From: Vitellaria paradoxa
Taxonomy: Eukaryota; Streptophyta; Magnoliopsida; Ericales; Sapotaceae
Assembly: GCA_019916065.1 (NCBI GenBank)
Contig: CM034239.1
Location: forward strand, 45,710,663 to 45,774,662
Direction: 5' to 3'
Length of the DNA: 64,000 nucleotides
A program made the position numbers and the translations under genes. This document shows, piece by piece, positions 1-10,921 of this stretch (position 1 is the stretch's first letter; each line of letters begins with the position of its first letter). A model generated the notes under the pieces. That model saw only the letters and a program-made list of their open reading frames with translations. It searched no databases and was not told the origin of the DNA.

Positions 1-649
1 TAATGTATGTTTTATTTTAAAAATTGGATTAAAATTTATTTATATTTAACTAAATAATTACGCTTTGAACTATTATTTTTCATGATACAAAATTTATATT
101 TGAATTATTGCACCCCAAACTCAACGAACTTAAAATTTATTAACAACACGGCATTGATTTGACTGTCAATATTTACCCATTAATGTCGTCGGCCCTTATT
201 ATGCAGCCAGGCATCAACTATCAAAACACTGCACGTTATTTGAAATTTCTATGTAAGAATTTGGATTGGACCCAAATTGAGACGTCCATGAGTGAGTCCA
301 GCCCATTTAACTATTCACCGATCATTCCTCAACCCCAAGTGTATACATACAAAACTTCTCTTTAGGTTTTAGAGAAATATTATTCTCACAATTAACATTT
401 CAACCTGAATAAAAAATAGCAATAAAAATTAAAAAACCGTTTTGCAAATATATATATATCTATATACAAATATTTAATTAGCTCATTCTCAAACAGCAGA
501 TGGTGGGAAAATGATGGAAAAATGAATGCCATTTACATCACAAACTTGACTGCAGCTGATATATATTATCATTTATTTGATTATTTATTATTCTTGAAAG
601 TTATTGTATTGTGTTGCAATTTATCAAACTGATCATGTGCTTTCAACAG

Positions 650-688
<39 letters not shown>

Positions 689-983
689 GAGATGGAGTGT
701 GTGTGTGCGTATATATATATATATATATATAGGGAAAAAGAAGTAATCAAATTATAGTTTTATTACACATATATATCTGCATTATTAATTAACATATGAG
801 TAACACAAGATGGATTCAAGGACTGAGCAGCAGCTAGACACTGTAGGTAACTTCCTCATTGGACAACCAACTAGAGGAATACACATAAATAGAGTATATA
901 TAATATGGTCACAATATGATGATGAACTCATCTCCTTGGGTCACCATTATCATAATCAGGACTTTAAAAAAAAATACCAAAAA
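1..983. other. Gene-free AT-rich flank
   Basis: No exon-like sequence was recognised. The short open frames here have no family resemblance and no promoter or splice context. The stretch holds a TA/TG dinucleotide array (listed separately) and otherwise low-complexity AT-rich DNA. The last 50 bases lie just beyond the stop codon of the small minus-strand gene at 984-1148 and may be its 3' UTR. Confidence 0.6.
650..731. repeat. Compound TA/TG microsatellite
   Basis: A TA run (about 650-671) passes into a TG run (about 672-688), then a short unique stretch with more GT repeats, then a second TA run (about 712-731). Arrays of this type are usually length-variable. Confidence 0.9.
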
Positions 984-1148
984 TTATGCTGCTGGCGCAA
1001 CCCCCGTTGCATCATCGTCGTCATCGTCATCGTCGTCCCCGTCACCTCTTTTGTAAGCCGGAATTTTGACTGTCAAGACCAGCTCATCTTCATTGGCAGT
1101 CAACCTGGAGTAACCAAGTTTGTTGCAGGTGGCGGTGAAAATCACCAT
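984..1148 (-). CDS. Small acidic-tailed peptide, unidentified (54 aa)
   Basis: An uninterrupted minus-strand frame starts with ATG at 1148 and stops with TAA at 984-986, giving 54 residues. The first two thirds is a normal mixed-composition sequence starting MVIFTATCNKLGYSRL and running to a KIPAYKR segment; then comes a run of nine Asp after GDG and a short Ala-rich end. There is no signal peptide or membrane segment and I do not recognise the family. Support for a real gene is a TATA box (minus-strand TATAAATAG, 1232-1240) about 85 bases before the ATG, and higher GC than the flanks. The Asp run comes from a GAC/GAT triplet repeat that reads as a Val/Ile run on the other strand, so the plus-strand frame 810-1151 is taken as its shadow. 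It could also be a gene fragment. Confidence 0.45.
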   Translation of the reverse strand: MVIFTATCNKLGYSRLTANEDELVLTVKIPAYKRGDGDDDDDDDDDATGVAPAA

Positions 1149-1231
1149 TGAAGAGATATTGAGCAAAGTAATTGACTAACTGACGAAAGCAATATGTGGT
1201 AGTGGGAATAAAGAAAACGTTCTCATCCCTC

Positions 1232-1240
1232 CTATTTATA
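1232..1240 (-). promoter_or_regulatory. TATA box of the small gene
   Basis: The minus strand reads TATAAATAG, a textbook plant TATA box. It lies about 85 bases upstream of the ATG at 1148, leaving room for a short leader. The function is inferred from motif and position only. Confidence 0.45.
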
Positions 1241-1538
1241 ACTTCAAAAAGACAAAAGGATTATCAAATTTTATAACTTTAAAAAAATAATTTGGAATGT
1301 GGCTAGAAAATAGTAAATTTATATAAATGTAATTTATTTTTGTTACAATTCCACTACTATATATAATTCAATAATTACATAAAATTCTGTTTTAATTATA
1401 ACAACTCTATTTATACCACATAATTTTGATTCCATTTTCTGTATATTTTTCTGGATTCAATACAATTTTCCTTTTTTTTTTATATATATATTGTTGTTTT
1501 AAAGAACCCTGCTATATTAATTTCTGATGGTTTGGAGT

Positions 1539-1540
<2 letters not shown>

Positions 1541-1572
<32 letters not shown>
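1541..1572. repeat. GA microsatellite
   Basis: An uninterrupted GA run on the plus strand (CT on the minus). It sits at the 3' side of the tRNA-like SINE candidate read on the minus strand and could be that element's simple-sequence tail. Confidence 0.9.
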
Positions 1573-1573
<1 letters not shown>

Positions 1574-1577
<4 letters not shown>

Positions 1578-1740
1578 AAAAGGGGGTGACATGGTGGGCT
1601 AGTCTCCATACATTTATGGCAAATGGAACATTGGGGACCGTGCATGAGGTAAGCTCATGGAGGATGGTTGAAAGACACATTCCTCGTGTGGATCGAACCC
1701 TCCATGCACACTCTCAATTAAGCTACGCTGCACCCTTCCA
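1574..1740 (-). mobile_element. tRNA-derived SINE candidate
   Basis: On the minus strand, an A-box-like stretch (GTAGCTTAATTGAG, within 1711-1726) is followed about 15-20 bases later by a perfect B box, GGTTCGATCC (1690-1699). This is the spacing and order of an internal pol III promoter. The body then runs about 115 bases and ends in a CT microsatellite. The sequence does not fold as an obvious intact tRNA, so a tRNA-derived SINE is the best reading. No target duplication was identified. Confidence 0.45.
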
Positions 1741-1744
1741 TGTG

Positions 1745-3840
1745 CTCACATTTGGCCAGGTTGGATATATATATATGTAAATATACATATATGTATTCAT
1801 ATATGGTCAAGCTCAAGTCCAGCAGTTTCAACTCTAGTCTCCTCTTGTATTGTAATTCCTGCCGAAAAAAAAGCCCAACTTGAAGCAATTATATGCACAT
1901 TACAGAACATCGTCTATCAATTAATGTTGATATTTCAAGATGCAAATCTCAATAGTTTACAAACCTTCCCCCGAATCAACTGGCATGCGTAATGTATATC
2001 GGAAAGAATCCATTTTTTTTTTTTAAATGGCTGGATCAGTACAAGGATAGTATTATATTCATTTTAGACTCATTTAAGTACAGTCTCATAAATTTGGGTC
2101 AGTGTAAGTCCAAATCACAAACAAAATTTTAAATTTTAAATAAATACATAAAATATGATAACATACAAAATACCATACATTAATTAATATCAAATATTTT
2201 TTTATACAAAATAACCTTCAAATTAATTAACAAAATAAGTTGCAACAATTTCCTTCGCTCTATCATATTTTGAAAACACTGCAAATTTTTTTTTTTTTTT
2301 TTTATAAAATGGAATGACTATTTTTATTCCTTTATTTGATTATCAATTTAAGTAATGTTAGAATAAAATAATATTAATTTAAATTTACTTAAAATAAAAT
2401 TAAATAAAAAAAATTTTGAAAGTAGATTGAATATAGATAAATATGATAATATTTGACACAACTCAAAAAAAAAAAAAACAAAACTTATATAACGAGTTAT
2501 TAAGAGAAAATTCAAATTCAAATATTATATAATATAAATATTTGTACTCAAAATTGACACAATTTAATATAATTTGATCTAATTATAAAATAAATTAATT
2601 ATTAAATATACTCATTAAATTTTAAAATATTTGAGTATTTACACACAAAAATAAATCACCACTCCTTGGATATAAGTAGAAAGCATGATATTAGTGATAC
2701 AACATAATTTTTTTTTAATTTAGAAATCAAGTGTAGGCCCTCGCCCACCCTCGGTATGACATAGGTCCACCACTGTTTAAGTGTGATGCAAGAATTTTTT
2801 AAAATCACAATTTTAAAATATATTATATTATAAAAATGTTAAATTAAATATATATAGTATGTTATCTACTTATGTGCCGTTGTATTATGCGACAAAAATG
2901 TTTCATCTTGTCTCAGTAGCTCGCTTAATCGCTCATCGATCCACTTAAATTCCTAATAGTCCATTACACCAAAAAATTTACACAGAGTAATACGAAACAC
3001 TCATGAGTTTATTACTTGAAAATAATAACTCACATATATCTATTTTAATTATAATTACAATTTTATCACTGTCACATCATTTTAATTTTAATGTTACTTT
3101 CTAATATATTTTTTTAATTTAATAATATTTTATTATCTAATATTCTTTGTTTGAGGGTGGGCCTTCGTGCAATAATAAGGTTCATTTGTGGTCTGAAAGT
3201 CGCGCCTCCATTATTGATCTCTTCAATTACTTAGGCTGGGTTTGAGAAAATCAGCACGTGCTAATTTCTTGATAAGATAAAATTTTTAATATATTAACAT
3301 TTATACCCTCGTGTGCTAATAGTTTGAAAAAATTAGTAAGAATAATCTGATAATTTTTTTATTTGCTATTAACTTGCTAAAAATTAGTTAGTACTAATTT
3401 CGGGTTCCCAAACCAACTAAGAGTTGTACCGCAAAAATATGTGAGTGCCTATTTACCTTGTCCCAGCCCCATGTAGACTGAAGCCACGTGTACTCGCACG
3501 AAGATTAGATTATAAATATACACTTATTTCCTTGTGCATATATTTTGATATTAATTGAAAACAAGCACTTCAATTCTTCCTGTTTTGGTTGCGATCAAAA
3601 TGGTTGTGATTGGAAACGTCTCTGCCGTCACCAGATCCCCCTCTCCCATCATTAGAGATGGTGATAATATTTTGTTGCTTAATCTTTAAATTAATTCATG
3701 TTAATTTAAATTTATTTTGTGTTTTTATATTTAAATATTTTAAAATTTAATTAACATTTTAAATAGTTAATTTACTTCAAAATTGGATGTAATAGATTCT
3801 AATAGCAATTCTTCATAGCAACAAAAAGATGCTAGCTGCA
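1745..3840. other. Gene-free spacer, AT-rich, one MITE-like element
   Basis: This spacer lies between the small gene/SINE and the 3' end of the reticulon gene. It is mostly AT-rich low-complexity DNA with homopolymer A and T runs (2012-2024, 2286-2303). A TIR element candidate at 3232-3421 is listed separately. No exon, tRNA or rRNA was recognised. Confidence 0.55.
3232..3421. mobile_element. MITE-like element with TTTGG-type termini
   Basis: The left end (around 3232) reads TTAGGCTGGGTTTGAGAA. The right end, reverse-complemented, reads TTAGTTGGTTTGGGAACC. The ends are imperfect inverted repeats around a TTTGG core, with an AT-rich interior of about 190 bases and no coding capacity. The TSD is not clear. 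Confidence 0.4.
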
Positions 3841-3971
3841 TCAGCATGAGAGAGATTAGTCTGTAAATTGTTTCAAAATACAAGAAAAATACAAATATTA
3901 TCTAAATATCCCATTTGCATGTATTGAATTCGTTGAAGATCCATTCAGCTGCCATTTCCACCCGAGAATAC

Positions 3972-6900
3972 CTACTCGCGCTTCTTTCTTGTGGGAATCT
4001 TGCTGAGAACACTAGCATCCACCTTTCGATAGTGCTGTTGAAGCTGGTCCAGGGCATTGTATACAAAGTTGTCAACTTGGTCTTCATACCTCTCGTACAA
4101 AACTGGCAGGATGTGAGCAGCAACGAAACCTTAACAACCGGAAGAGAGAGAGAGAGAAAGAGAGAGGGGGAGAGAGAGAGAGAGAGAGAATGATTGTCAA
4201 TAATATTCAAAGTTGTGTTTGGTAATACAAAATGAAAAAGAGGAGGCTGATATCGCTGTGGGATATCAGTTCCGCGACATCACGCTCGTGGGCCGTTGGA
4301 TTAAAATTAAACAGTCCAAATTTATTCAAATGTTTTTTGAATTAAAAATGTATGAATAAATCTGAACCATTGAATTTCTGATATTTGGGGCTGACATCGG
4401 TAAGCTCCCCCGCATCGATACAAAATAGTATATACCAAAAATAATCCTAGATCTATTTATAAGAATCATTTACTTCATGCTTAAAACATGCAAGGCAATA
4501 AACACTTTCTGGGCGATAACCCAAAAGCAGAGAAACTTCGTATATCCTTCTGTCACTAAGTGGGATCATTTCTTTTCTGCTTGCAAGTTGAAATAAACCA
4601 CAAACCATGCCAATGGCAAGATTTAAGAAAGATATAGAGAGAGAAAGATGTAGTGTCAATGCATCATTTTCTCAAAATATTAAATAGTTTTGACAAAATG
4701 GACCCCATAAAGGAAATTCAACTGATAATATAGCTAATCAACCAAACACCAGCCATGCATCTCATACAATTGTTAAATACTAACATCAACTTTATACTCC
4801 ATTATTCTGAGCAATGTGACAGGATCAGAAAACAGCAACTTAACAAAGAGATGAAAAAAAAAAACAAAACAAAACAAAAAAAATGCAGAAATCAAGCCAA
4901 GATTTCTCACTCAACCAAACAACCAGTAGTTTCCATTTTTTTTTTTTTTTTTCATGAAGATGAGGTTTCAAGGACCGTTAAATCATTGGATTCAAGAGAT
5001 TACAAGGGTTGACGCATTATTCACTTGACCTTTTATAACAAATAATTGCTTTAATATGTGAAAATTCCGAACTGAACTTGAAGAATACGCACCCTAACCC
5101 CCAGAAATTTAAACAAGAATTGAGACAACGGTTAAAGTTTGAATTTCTCCTTCTCGGAGTCAAATTTATCCACGTTTCCTTTCATTTTACCAATCAAGAG
5201 GATGATTACAATGAATTATTTGTACTAAAAAATTGCTCCCAATTTAATCCAGTTTCCATAACATGTAGAAAATTCTAGTTTCACCGATGGATAGTAAATT
5301 CTTAAACATGATAGCAACTGCACAATCAATAACCAATCTATAGATCCTACATCATAACAAAATGCATCCGCAGAAAATTGTAAGGTGCCTCACCAATATA
5401 AAGGACAGTCAAAAAATTGCACCAGCTTGCAAGCATACCGGCAGCCAACAAGCTTGCTACAACCTGGAAAGATATCTCAAGGATGAATTATGTAATCTCA
5501 ATGAATTTAAAAGCAATCATGACACTATTGCATCAATATGTTTTCATAACAATGATAGCATAACATCGTGAAAAACTGCAAGGTTGGTAAAACAGCAAGA
5601 TGAGTAAATATTTTGGAAGTGAGTCAATTAGCAGTATGAGGCAGAACCATTCAACATTTTGATATATTGAATTTTAAAAAAGAATGAAAAGAAAATATAT
5701 ACCAATCCACGTACACAGGGGTTCCACGTGCATATGAAATTAGTGCCATGGTAGAAACAGGGATAGAAAAGAAATAATGGAGGACCAAGACGAAGGAAAA
5801 TGAGAAAAGGTCTGTCATGAATATAGAGTAGTTAGAAAAGAGAATATAAAATTGCAGGCCATCATTATTCCACCTCTACCCATGAATTGTTGAATTCTGA
5901 AAATATCGACAGTTGCAAGGTTTTCAAGGAAGAAAAGGGGGAATAGAGGGGATAGCCCAATGCAAAGGGCTCATGGTGTTCAACTCAAGCCCCCTTGCCT
6001 AGGCTTTGGCCCTAAATGTGCCCAGGAAAGTAAAGAAGGGTAGGGGGAAATTTTTTAATGGCTAGTACTGCTGTAAAAAGTTCAGAATATCTCTTAAGAA
6101 AAAAGAAAGAAAAACGAAAAAAAGTTTCAGAAGGAGATGAGTTGATAAACAAACAAATATAGTAAGGGGAAAAAAAGATGGAAAATAATTCAATTTCAAA
6201 GTGCTCCAGAATTTGGAGTAGCAACTTTCGATAGTATCCAAATAGGTTAGAGGTTTATCGAGTTGGTTGGCAAGCAAATATATGACAGGTAAAAGAAGAA
6301 AATGAGGAGGATTGATTTACTTACCACTAGAAGCTGCTTTACATTTCCTCCACATGATATATCTTGAAGAAATCCCAAAGCTCGGTTTACCTCACAACCA
6401 AGTGACTTGGCAATGTTGACAAATAACTCTTCAGGTATAACAAGACGAGGGACTTTAGATGGAGAACTGTTTCCATGGAGAAACAAGCTATAAATTTGGT
6501 GTTTGAGCACAAACACGCACAATACACTGAATGAAAATAGACAGGCACCAAGATAAGTGTATATGGCCAAATCACCTGTTTAAAAAACCTGAAGCATTTG
6601 ACCAAACAAACTGTGCTAGCAAGCCCAGCATCAAAGCAAAGCACATGAGAGGGAGAAAATTGTAATCAATCCATTCAAAGAGCACCCAGATGGCTGTAGC
6701 ACCAGCTAAGAAACCAGCAGAAATCTTCTTGTTCCTCCATAAAAGCACATCAGCAGCTACAGATTCAATAGAACTGCTATTTAATAAGAGCAAACAAGAT
6801 GGTGAACAGAAGAACGAAAAATGAGAAGTAAAATCTCTTACATTTTCCACCCCCCAGGAGACTGTGGACTGGCTTCTGGCGCCCAAACAGCCTATTGAGC

Positions 6901-7025
6901 TGAGCACTAACTGAATTTGATTTCTCGTCCTCAAAAAACGACACAGATTTCTGCTTTGGAACATTATCAGCAAGAGTTTCCACAATGTTGTCCAAAAGAC
7001 TCCCAGCTGTTATTCCGTCAGGCAT
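3972..7025 (-). CDS. Reticulon-like protein (RTNLB family)
   Basis: Five coding exons: 7025-6842, 6756-6576, 6466-6325, 5463-5394 and 4129-3972. All have GT-AG borders with matching phases and encode 244 residues. The N-terminus is short and hydrophilic (about 57 aa). The reticulon homology domain begins at SADVLLWRNKK and contains two long hydrophobic hairpins, roughly residues 70-113 and 170-200, separated by a loop of about 60 aa. The conserved tail HILPVLYERYEDQVDNF is followed by a basic KKRE terminus, as in plant RTNLBs. The family inserts as wedge-shaped hairpins in ER membranes and shapes tubules and plasmodesmata. The ATG at 7023-7025 is chosen because an acceptor (AG at 7032-7031) lies just upstream and a non-coding first exon is visible near 8549-8693. 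Which of the many plant RTNLB numbers it matches cannot be decided. Confidence 0.93.
4142..4190. repeat. GA microsatellite in reticulon last intron
   Basis: An imperfect GA run just upstream, in transcript sense, of the last reticulon exon. On the sense (minus) strand it reads as CT and supplies the pyrimidine-rich tract before the acceptor at 4131-4130. Confidence 0.85.
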
Positions 7026-7030
7026 CGTTC

Positions 7031-8693
7031 CTAAAGCTTCAAAAACAAAAAGATTAATGAAATGATCACCATAGAATGAACTTTCAATCTCCCAATTGAA
7101 AATAGCAATGCCCATTAATTAAATGCCGGAGTTTTAGACTTAGAATAAACAGCAGAACTGCAACACAACAAAATGTTGTACATAGACCACCCAAATGGAA
7201 CGAACCTATTCCATAGGGTTGTTTTTAACATTTTGCTTAGAAGGCCGAAGTGCAAAACTTAAACAGAGGCACTTAATCTATAAAGTATAAACACAAGTTT
7301 AAAAATGGCAATCAACCATATAATTTTGACAAACATCTAACAAGTCAACTTAAGGCAATGGGTACAATAAAAAGAAGGCGAAAGAACATAAAAAACCATA
7401 CATTTGACGTCTTCAATATGTAGATCACAGAGAATTAAGACCAAAATAGTTAACAGCTTCCATGACCCATCTTATCATCTGTGACAACCAATGGTAAAAT
7501 AGAAGATTTTACAACACCTGATTTAATTAATTTTCTAAAGACTTAAACGTTTTCAGAATTTTGTAAGCAATCAAAATGGACTTTGATTCCTCATCCCATC
7601 CTGTTTAGACTCTTGATCATGAGAAAAAAACTTTTAATCATGGACATTGGTCATCAATATAGACATACAGATATAGCTTGAGGAAAAATTACAGCTCAAT
7701 TTTCTAATTCTCGATTTATTAAGATAGTGTATTAATAGAAAAGAAGAAGATAAGATTAGATGCAATCATTAGAACATACAATATCCAAAGCCAATGTATT
7801 AATAGAAAAGAAGAAGATAAGACTAGACACAAGGAAAATACGTGGACCCAGATTCCAGTATCAAATCTAAGGTAAATAAACAGAGTCAGAACTCCAGCAC
7901 AAAAGAATTTGTTTTATATCCATCCATACATTTCAGTTTCAAGAGTGCTTAAAATTGAAAAAATTATACAGCCCAAGAGCCAAAATTTCACAAATTGAAT
8001 TAATATCAACAGAAATAAACCCAAAAATACGACTTGAAATTCGAATTATGACAAGTCTAAAGTAGTTCTTTAGCAGCACGGACAACAAAGAAATGCATGG
8101 ATGACACTGAAATTCAAAAGCAAAGAAACAAACTCAATAGAAAAATAATGCGAGACTGAAAAGACTCTAGTTGAAATCAATTTGAAATCTATATCTACTC
8201 CTGCATAATATTTCAACTCCAAGACTGCAACAATTTTCAAGGAACCTTAACAATAAACCAAAACTCAACACAAATAAACCCAAAAAACACGAAATGAAAG
8301 AAAAATCATGATTTGGCGCGCGGATACCGAATGAGTGAAATGAGTCTGAAATTCAGAAATCAATAACTCAACAGAGAAATGGTGAGAATGAGAGCAAACT
8401 AATCAATTTCTACCCCAACTCCGTCCATGCGTCTCATCTCCAAAGACTGGAAGTTTTTGGAAGAATTAGACAACCCAGAAGATAAAAATACACAAATTAA
8501 ATGATACCAACAAAAACAGACCCAACTAAAGAGGGAGAAAGAACAAACCTTTTGGGGAGGGGCAAAGGGTCGGATTGGATTTCTGGGAAGAGAACGAATG
8601 GAAATGTCAAAGAGACGGAGGCTTTGGGTGATAGTTTTAAGAAGAAGAAGAAGAAGAAGAGGAGGATGGAACGACAAAGAGTATCCCGTTGAA
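7031..8693 (-). other. Reticulon 5' UTR exon and leader intron (inferred)
   Basis: On the minus strand a donor AAAAG|GTTTGT at 8549/8548 pairs with an acceptor TTTAG at 7032-7031, five bases before the reticulon ATG. The proposed non-coding exon runs from about 8693 to 8549. A leader intron of about 1.5 kb (8548-7031) is common in plant RTNLB genes. The intron contains a 67-bp-period tandem duplication (7731-7830) and no coding exon. The transcription start is not defined by the sequence. Confidence 0.6.
7731..7830. repeat. 67-bp-period tandem duplication
   Basis: A 30-base segment starting ATTAATAGAAAAGAAGAAG at 7731 recurs at 7798 almost unchanged. This indicates a short local duplication within the reticulon leader intron. 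Confidence 0.8.
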
Positions 8694-8698
8694 AAAAT

Positions 8699-8708
8699 TA
8701 CGTGGCAG
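8699..8708 (-). promoter_or_regulatory. ACGT-core (G-box/ABRE-like) site
   Basis: The plus strand reads TACGTGGCAG directly upstream of the inferred reticulon leader exon (minus-strand core GCCACGTA). ACGTGGC matches the bZIP-type G-box/ABRE core. Position fits the proximal promoter; function is inferred. Confidence 0.4.
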
Positions 8709-8709
8709 C

Positions 8710-9841
8710 GCAGACAACCATGATAAGACCGGGTCTTTAGAATTTTTTTATTTTCTCACTTTTAATTAATAAAATAATCAACAAATAATCAAAAATAAAA
8801 ACTTTTTTTTTTTTTACAAAATTCACCTTCTAGAAAATATAAAAAGAATAACATGCAGCCCTTTAATTTTTATCCTTTGTAAATATGACTTTACCTTTTT
8901 ATTAACAACACATTGCATTTAATTTTTTTTTTTTTCAATGGTCTATCGTTAATTATTTTTATTAACTAACCGTAAAAAAAAAAAAAAAAAAATAGAGTCA
9001 GGTCGTCATCAATAGGCGCTCGCGGCGCACGGTCCATCCTCGTCAATGCTCCATCATCAAGCCATTGAGAAATATTCATATATTCGTTTTGTTGTCCTAT
9101 CGCTATTTTGTTATTTATATTTCCAAGGAGTTGATTCGGCCGGGTCCCACACCGATTCACAATTGTGATTCAACCGTCCAAGATCCGCACACGTGTTTTT
9201 CTCGTTTAAGTTCCATCGGGTTGCAGGCTGCAGTTCAAATTGCACCGAAGGGGATGAAGGGTAGAAATAAAAGGGTTATTTAAATAAATATAATTAATTG
9301 AATTAATAAATATTATTTAATAAAATTCATAAATTTTAATTAAATTATGACTCCCAATATTTATACATAAGTTTTTACAGTTCGTTTTGCATGTAAAAAA
9401 ATGCACTGCAGTGGCCATAACGCAGCAAAATCCTTGTTGTGCTCACCATTGTTTGGACCTGTGATTTTTTTATTTTTTATTTTTTTTGCATTTTTAAGTT
9501 GGTATTTTGTATGATTTTTTTCAAATAAATTATGAAATTTTGTCTTGAAAAACTTTGAGATATGTTATTTTCATATTTAGCAAAAATAAATAAAAACTAA
9601 AAATTAGAAGTAATTATTTAAATATAAAAAATAGTATTTAGTAGTTTGATTTATATTATTAATCATTTTTCTATATTTTTTATAAAAACATTAATAACAT
9701 GGCCAAAAAAATTTCAAAATATTAATAAAAAAATCTACTTATAAACTTTTAACCAAATAAACACTTAAAAAGAATGGAAAATGACCTTTAACTACTTATT
9801 AATGTATGATCTATCACGGTATTACCCTTCGAACAAATCAT

Positions 9842-9872
<31 letters not shown>

Positions 9873-9879
9873 CACATTT
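8710..9879. other. Spacer, no gene recognised
   Basis: AT-rich DNA with several A or T runs. One higher-GC island (about 9000-9250) carries an ACACGTGT-type ACGT core near 9190 and resembles promoter or degraded unique sequence, but no exon could be supported on either strand. Confidence 0.5.
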
Positions 9880-9887
9880 GAACTAAG

Positions 9888-10290
9888 CAAGGGCGTAGTT
9901 ATTAAGAGGGAGGTCAAGTGGCTCCCTCAATTTTGAAGGTAAAAAAGTAAAAATATTCCTCTTTTAAATTATTATAATTATAAAATTATTTTTTACTCTA
10001 ATATTTTTTATGTTTCAGACTACCAATTCAATAGTTGTCGACAAAAACAAAGTAGGTTCACAAAATCAGATTTTTTAAAAGAAAGGTAATAAAAAAAATC
10101 ATTCTCACTTAATTCCAACGAACCTTTAACAAAAATTCTCTTAAACAATACATCATTAAGGAACGAACTTTCAAGAAAAAGTCGCTTTCAAGAAAAAGTC
10201 GCGTGCCCCCCATAACAAAAATCTTAGTAACGAAGTTAAAAAAAAAAAAATCATGTGCCTCCCTTAACAAGAATCTTAGATCCGTCCCTG
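9888..10290. mobile_element. Non-autonomous hAT-like element
   Basis: The left end reads CAAGGGCGTAG and the right end, reverse-complemented, reads CAGGGACGGATC. These resemble the CAGGG-type termini of hAT elements, and both ends continue into a shared AAGRGGGAGG motif. The flanks give a near-perfect 8-bp duplication: GAACTAAG at 9880-9887 and GACCTAAG at 10291-10298, 7 of 8 identical. The length of about 400 bp and lack of coding capacity make it a MITE. An 18-base direct repeat lies inside near 10169-10201. Confidence 0.6.
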
Positions 10291-10763
10291 GACCTAAGTA
10301 TCAACCTTTAAATTAAATTCTTGAAAGGGAATATCCGAAAGTTTTTCCGTCATAGAGAAAGAAGAAAATAAACTTGTCTTTTCTTTTTCGTATTTTATTT
10401 ATTTATTTATTTATTTTTAATTTTTCTTTGGGTTGGAAAGAGTGGTAAGCTGGTACTTTTAAAATAGTTAGGTTAATTGTGGGAAACACGTGAAGAGCAA
10501 ATGAGAGGATACATATATTTTTTGTATTCGTTTAGCTGTGCAGTTACTATCACGTGGCGTGCACCTGCCAACGTGTAAATCGTGCACTTTGTAACGTACT
10601 GTTTAACATTAAACACGGTTTGTATTTGACATAAATACTATTGATATAAATATAAAATTATTAAAAAAATATAAATCCAGCACAATATAAGTATATTAAA
10701 CTAAATTTGGCATAATTTAATTTAATTTTAAAATGATAAATTAATTATTTAATATATTTATTA

Positions 10764-10921
10764 AAGGGCCAGTTTGGCTACACTAAAACTCACCAAAAGT
10801 CACCAACTTTAACTAATTTTTGTACTCTCCTTCAATCAAAAATTTTCACATATTACCTTTATATCACATTTTTCTATTTTTATTGTACTTTTTTTTTCAT
10901 TTTTTATCTACCAAACAGGTC
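10764..10921. mobile_element. MITE with GGGCC-GTTTGG termini
   Basis: The left terminus is GGGCCAGTTTGGCTA. The right terminus reverse-complements to GGACCTGTTTGGTAG. The termini are 11 of 15 identical around an AT-rich non-coding interior of about 155 bp. Confidence 0.55.

Noticed and set aside
810..1151. 113-residue plus-strand open frame
   Set aside because: It overlaps the minus-strand candidate gene. Its Val/Ile run is only the complement of the Asp-codon repeat, and it has no promoter motif or family resemblance.
1690..1730. True tRNA gene
   Set aside because: A and B boxes are present, but no acceptor stem or anticodon arm could be paired; a tRNA-derived SINE fits better.
3902..4210. 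Minus-strand frame of 102 residues over the last reticulon exon
   Set aside because: It is a different frame from the real exon; the true frame reads the conserved reticulon C-terminus and stops at 3972.
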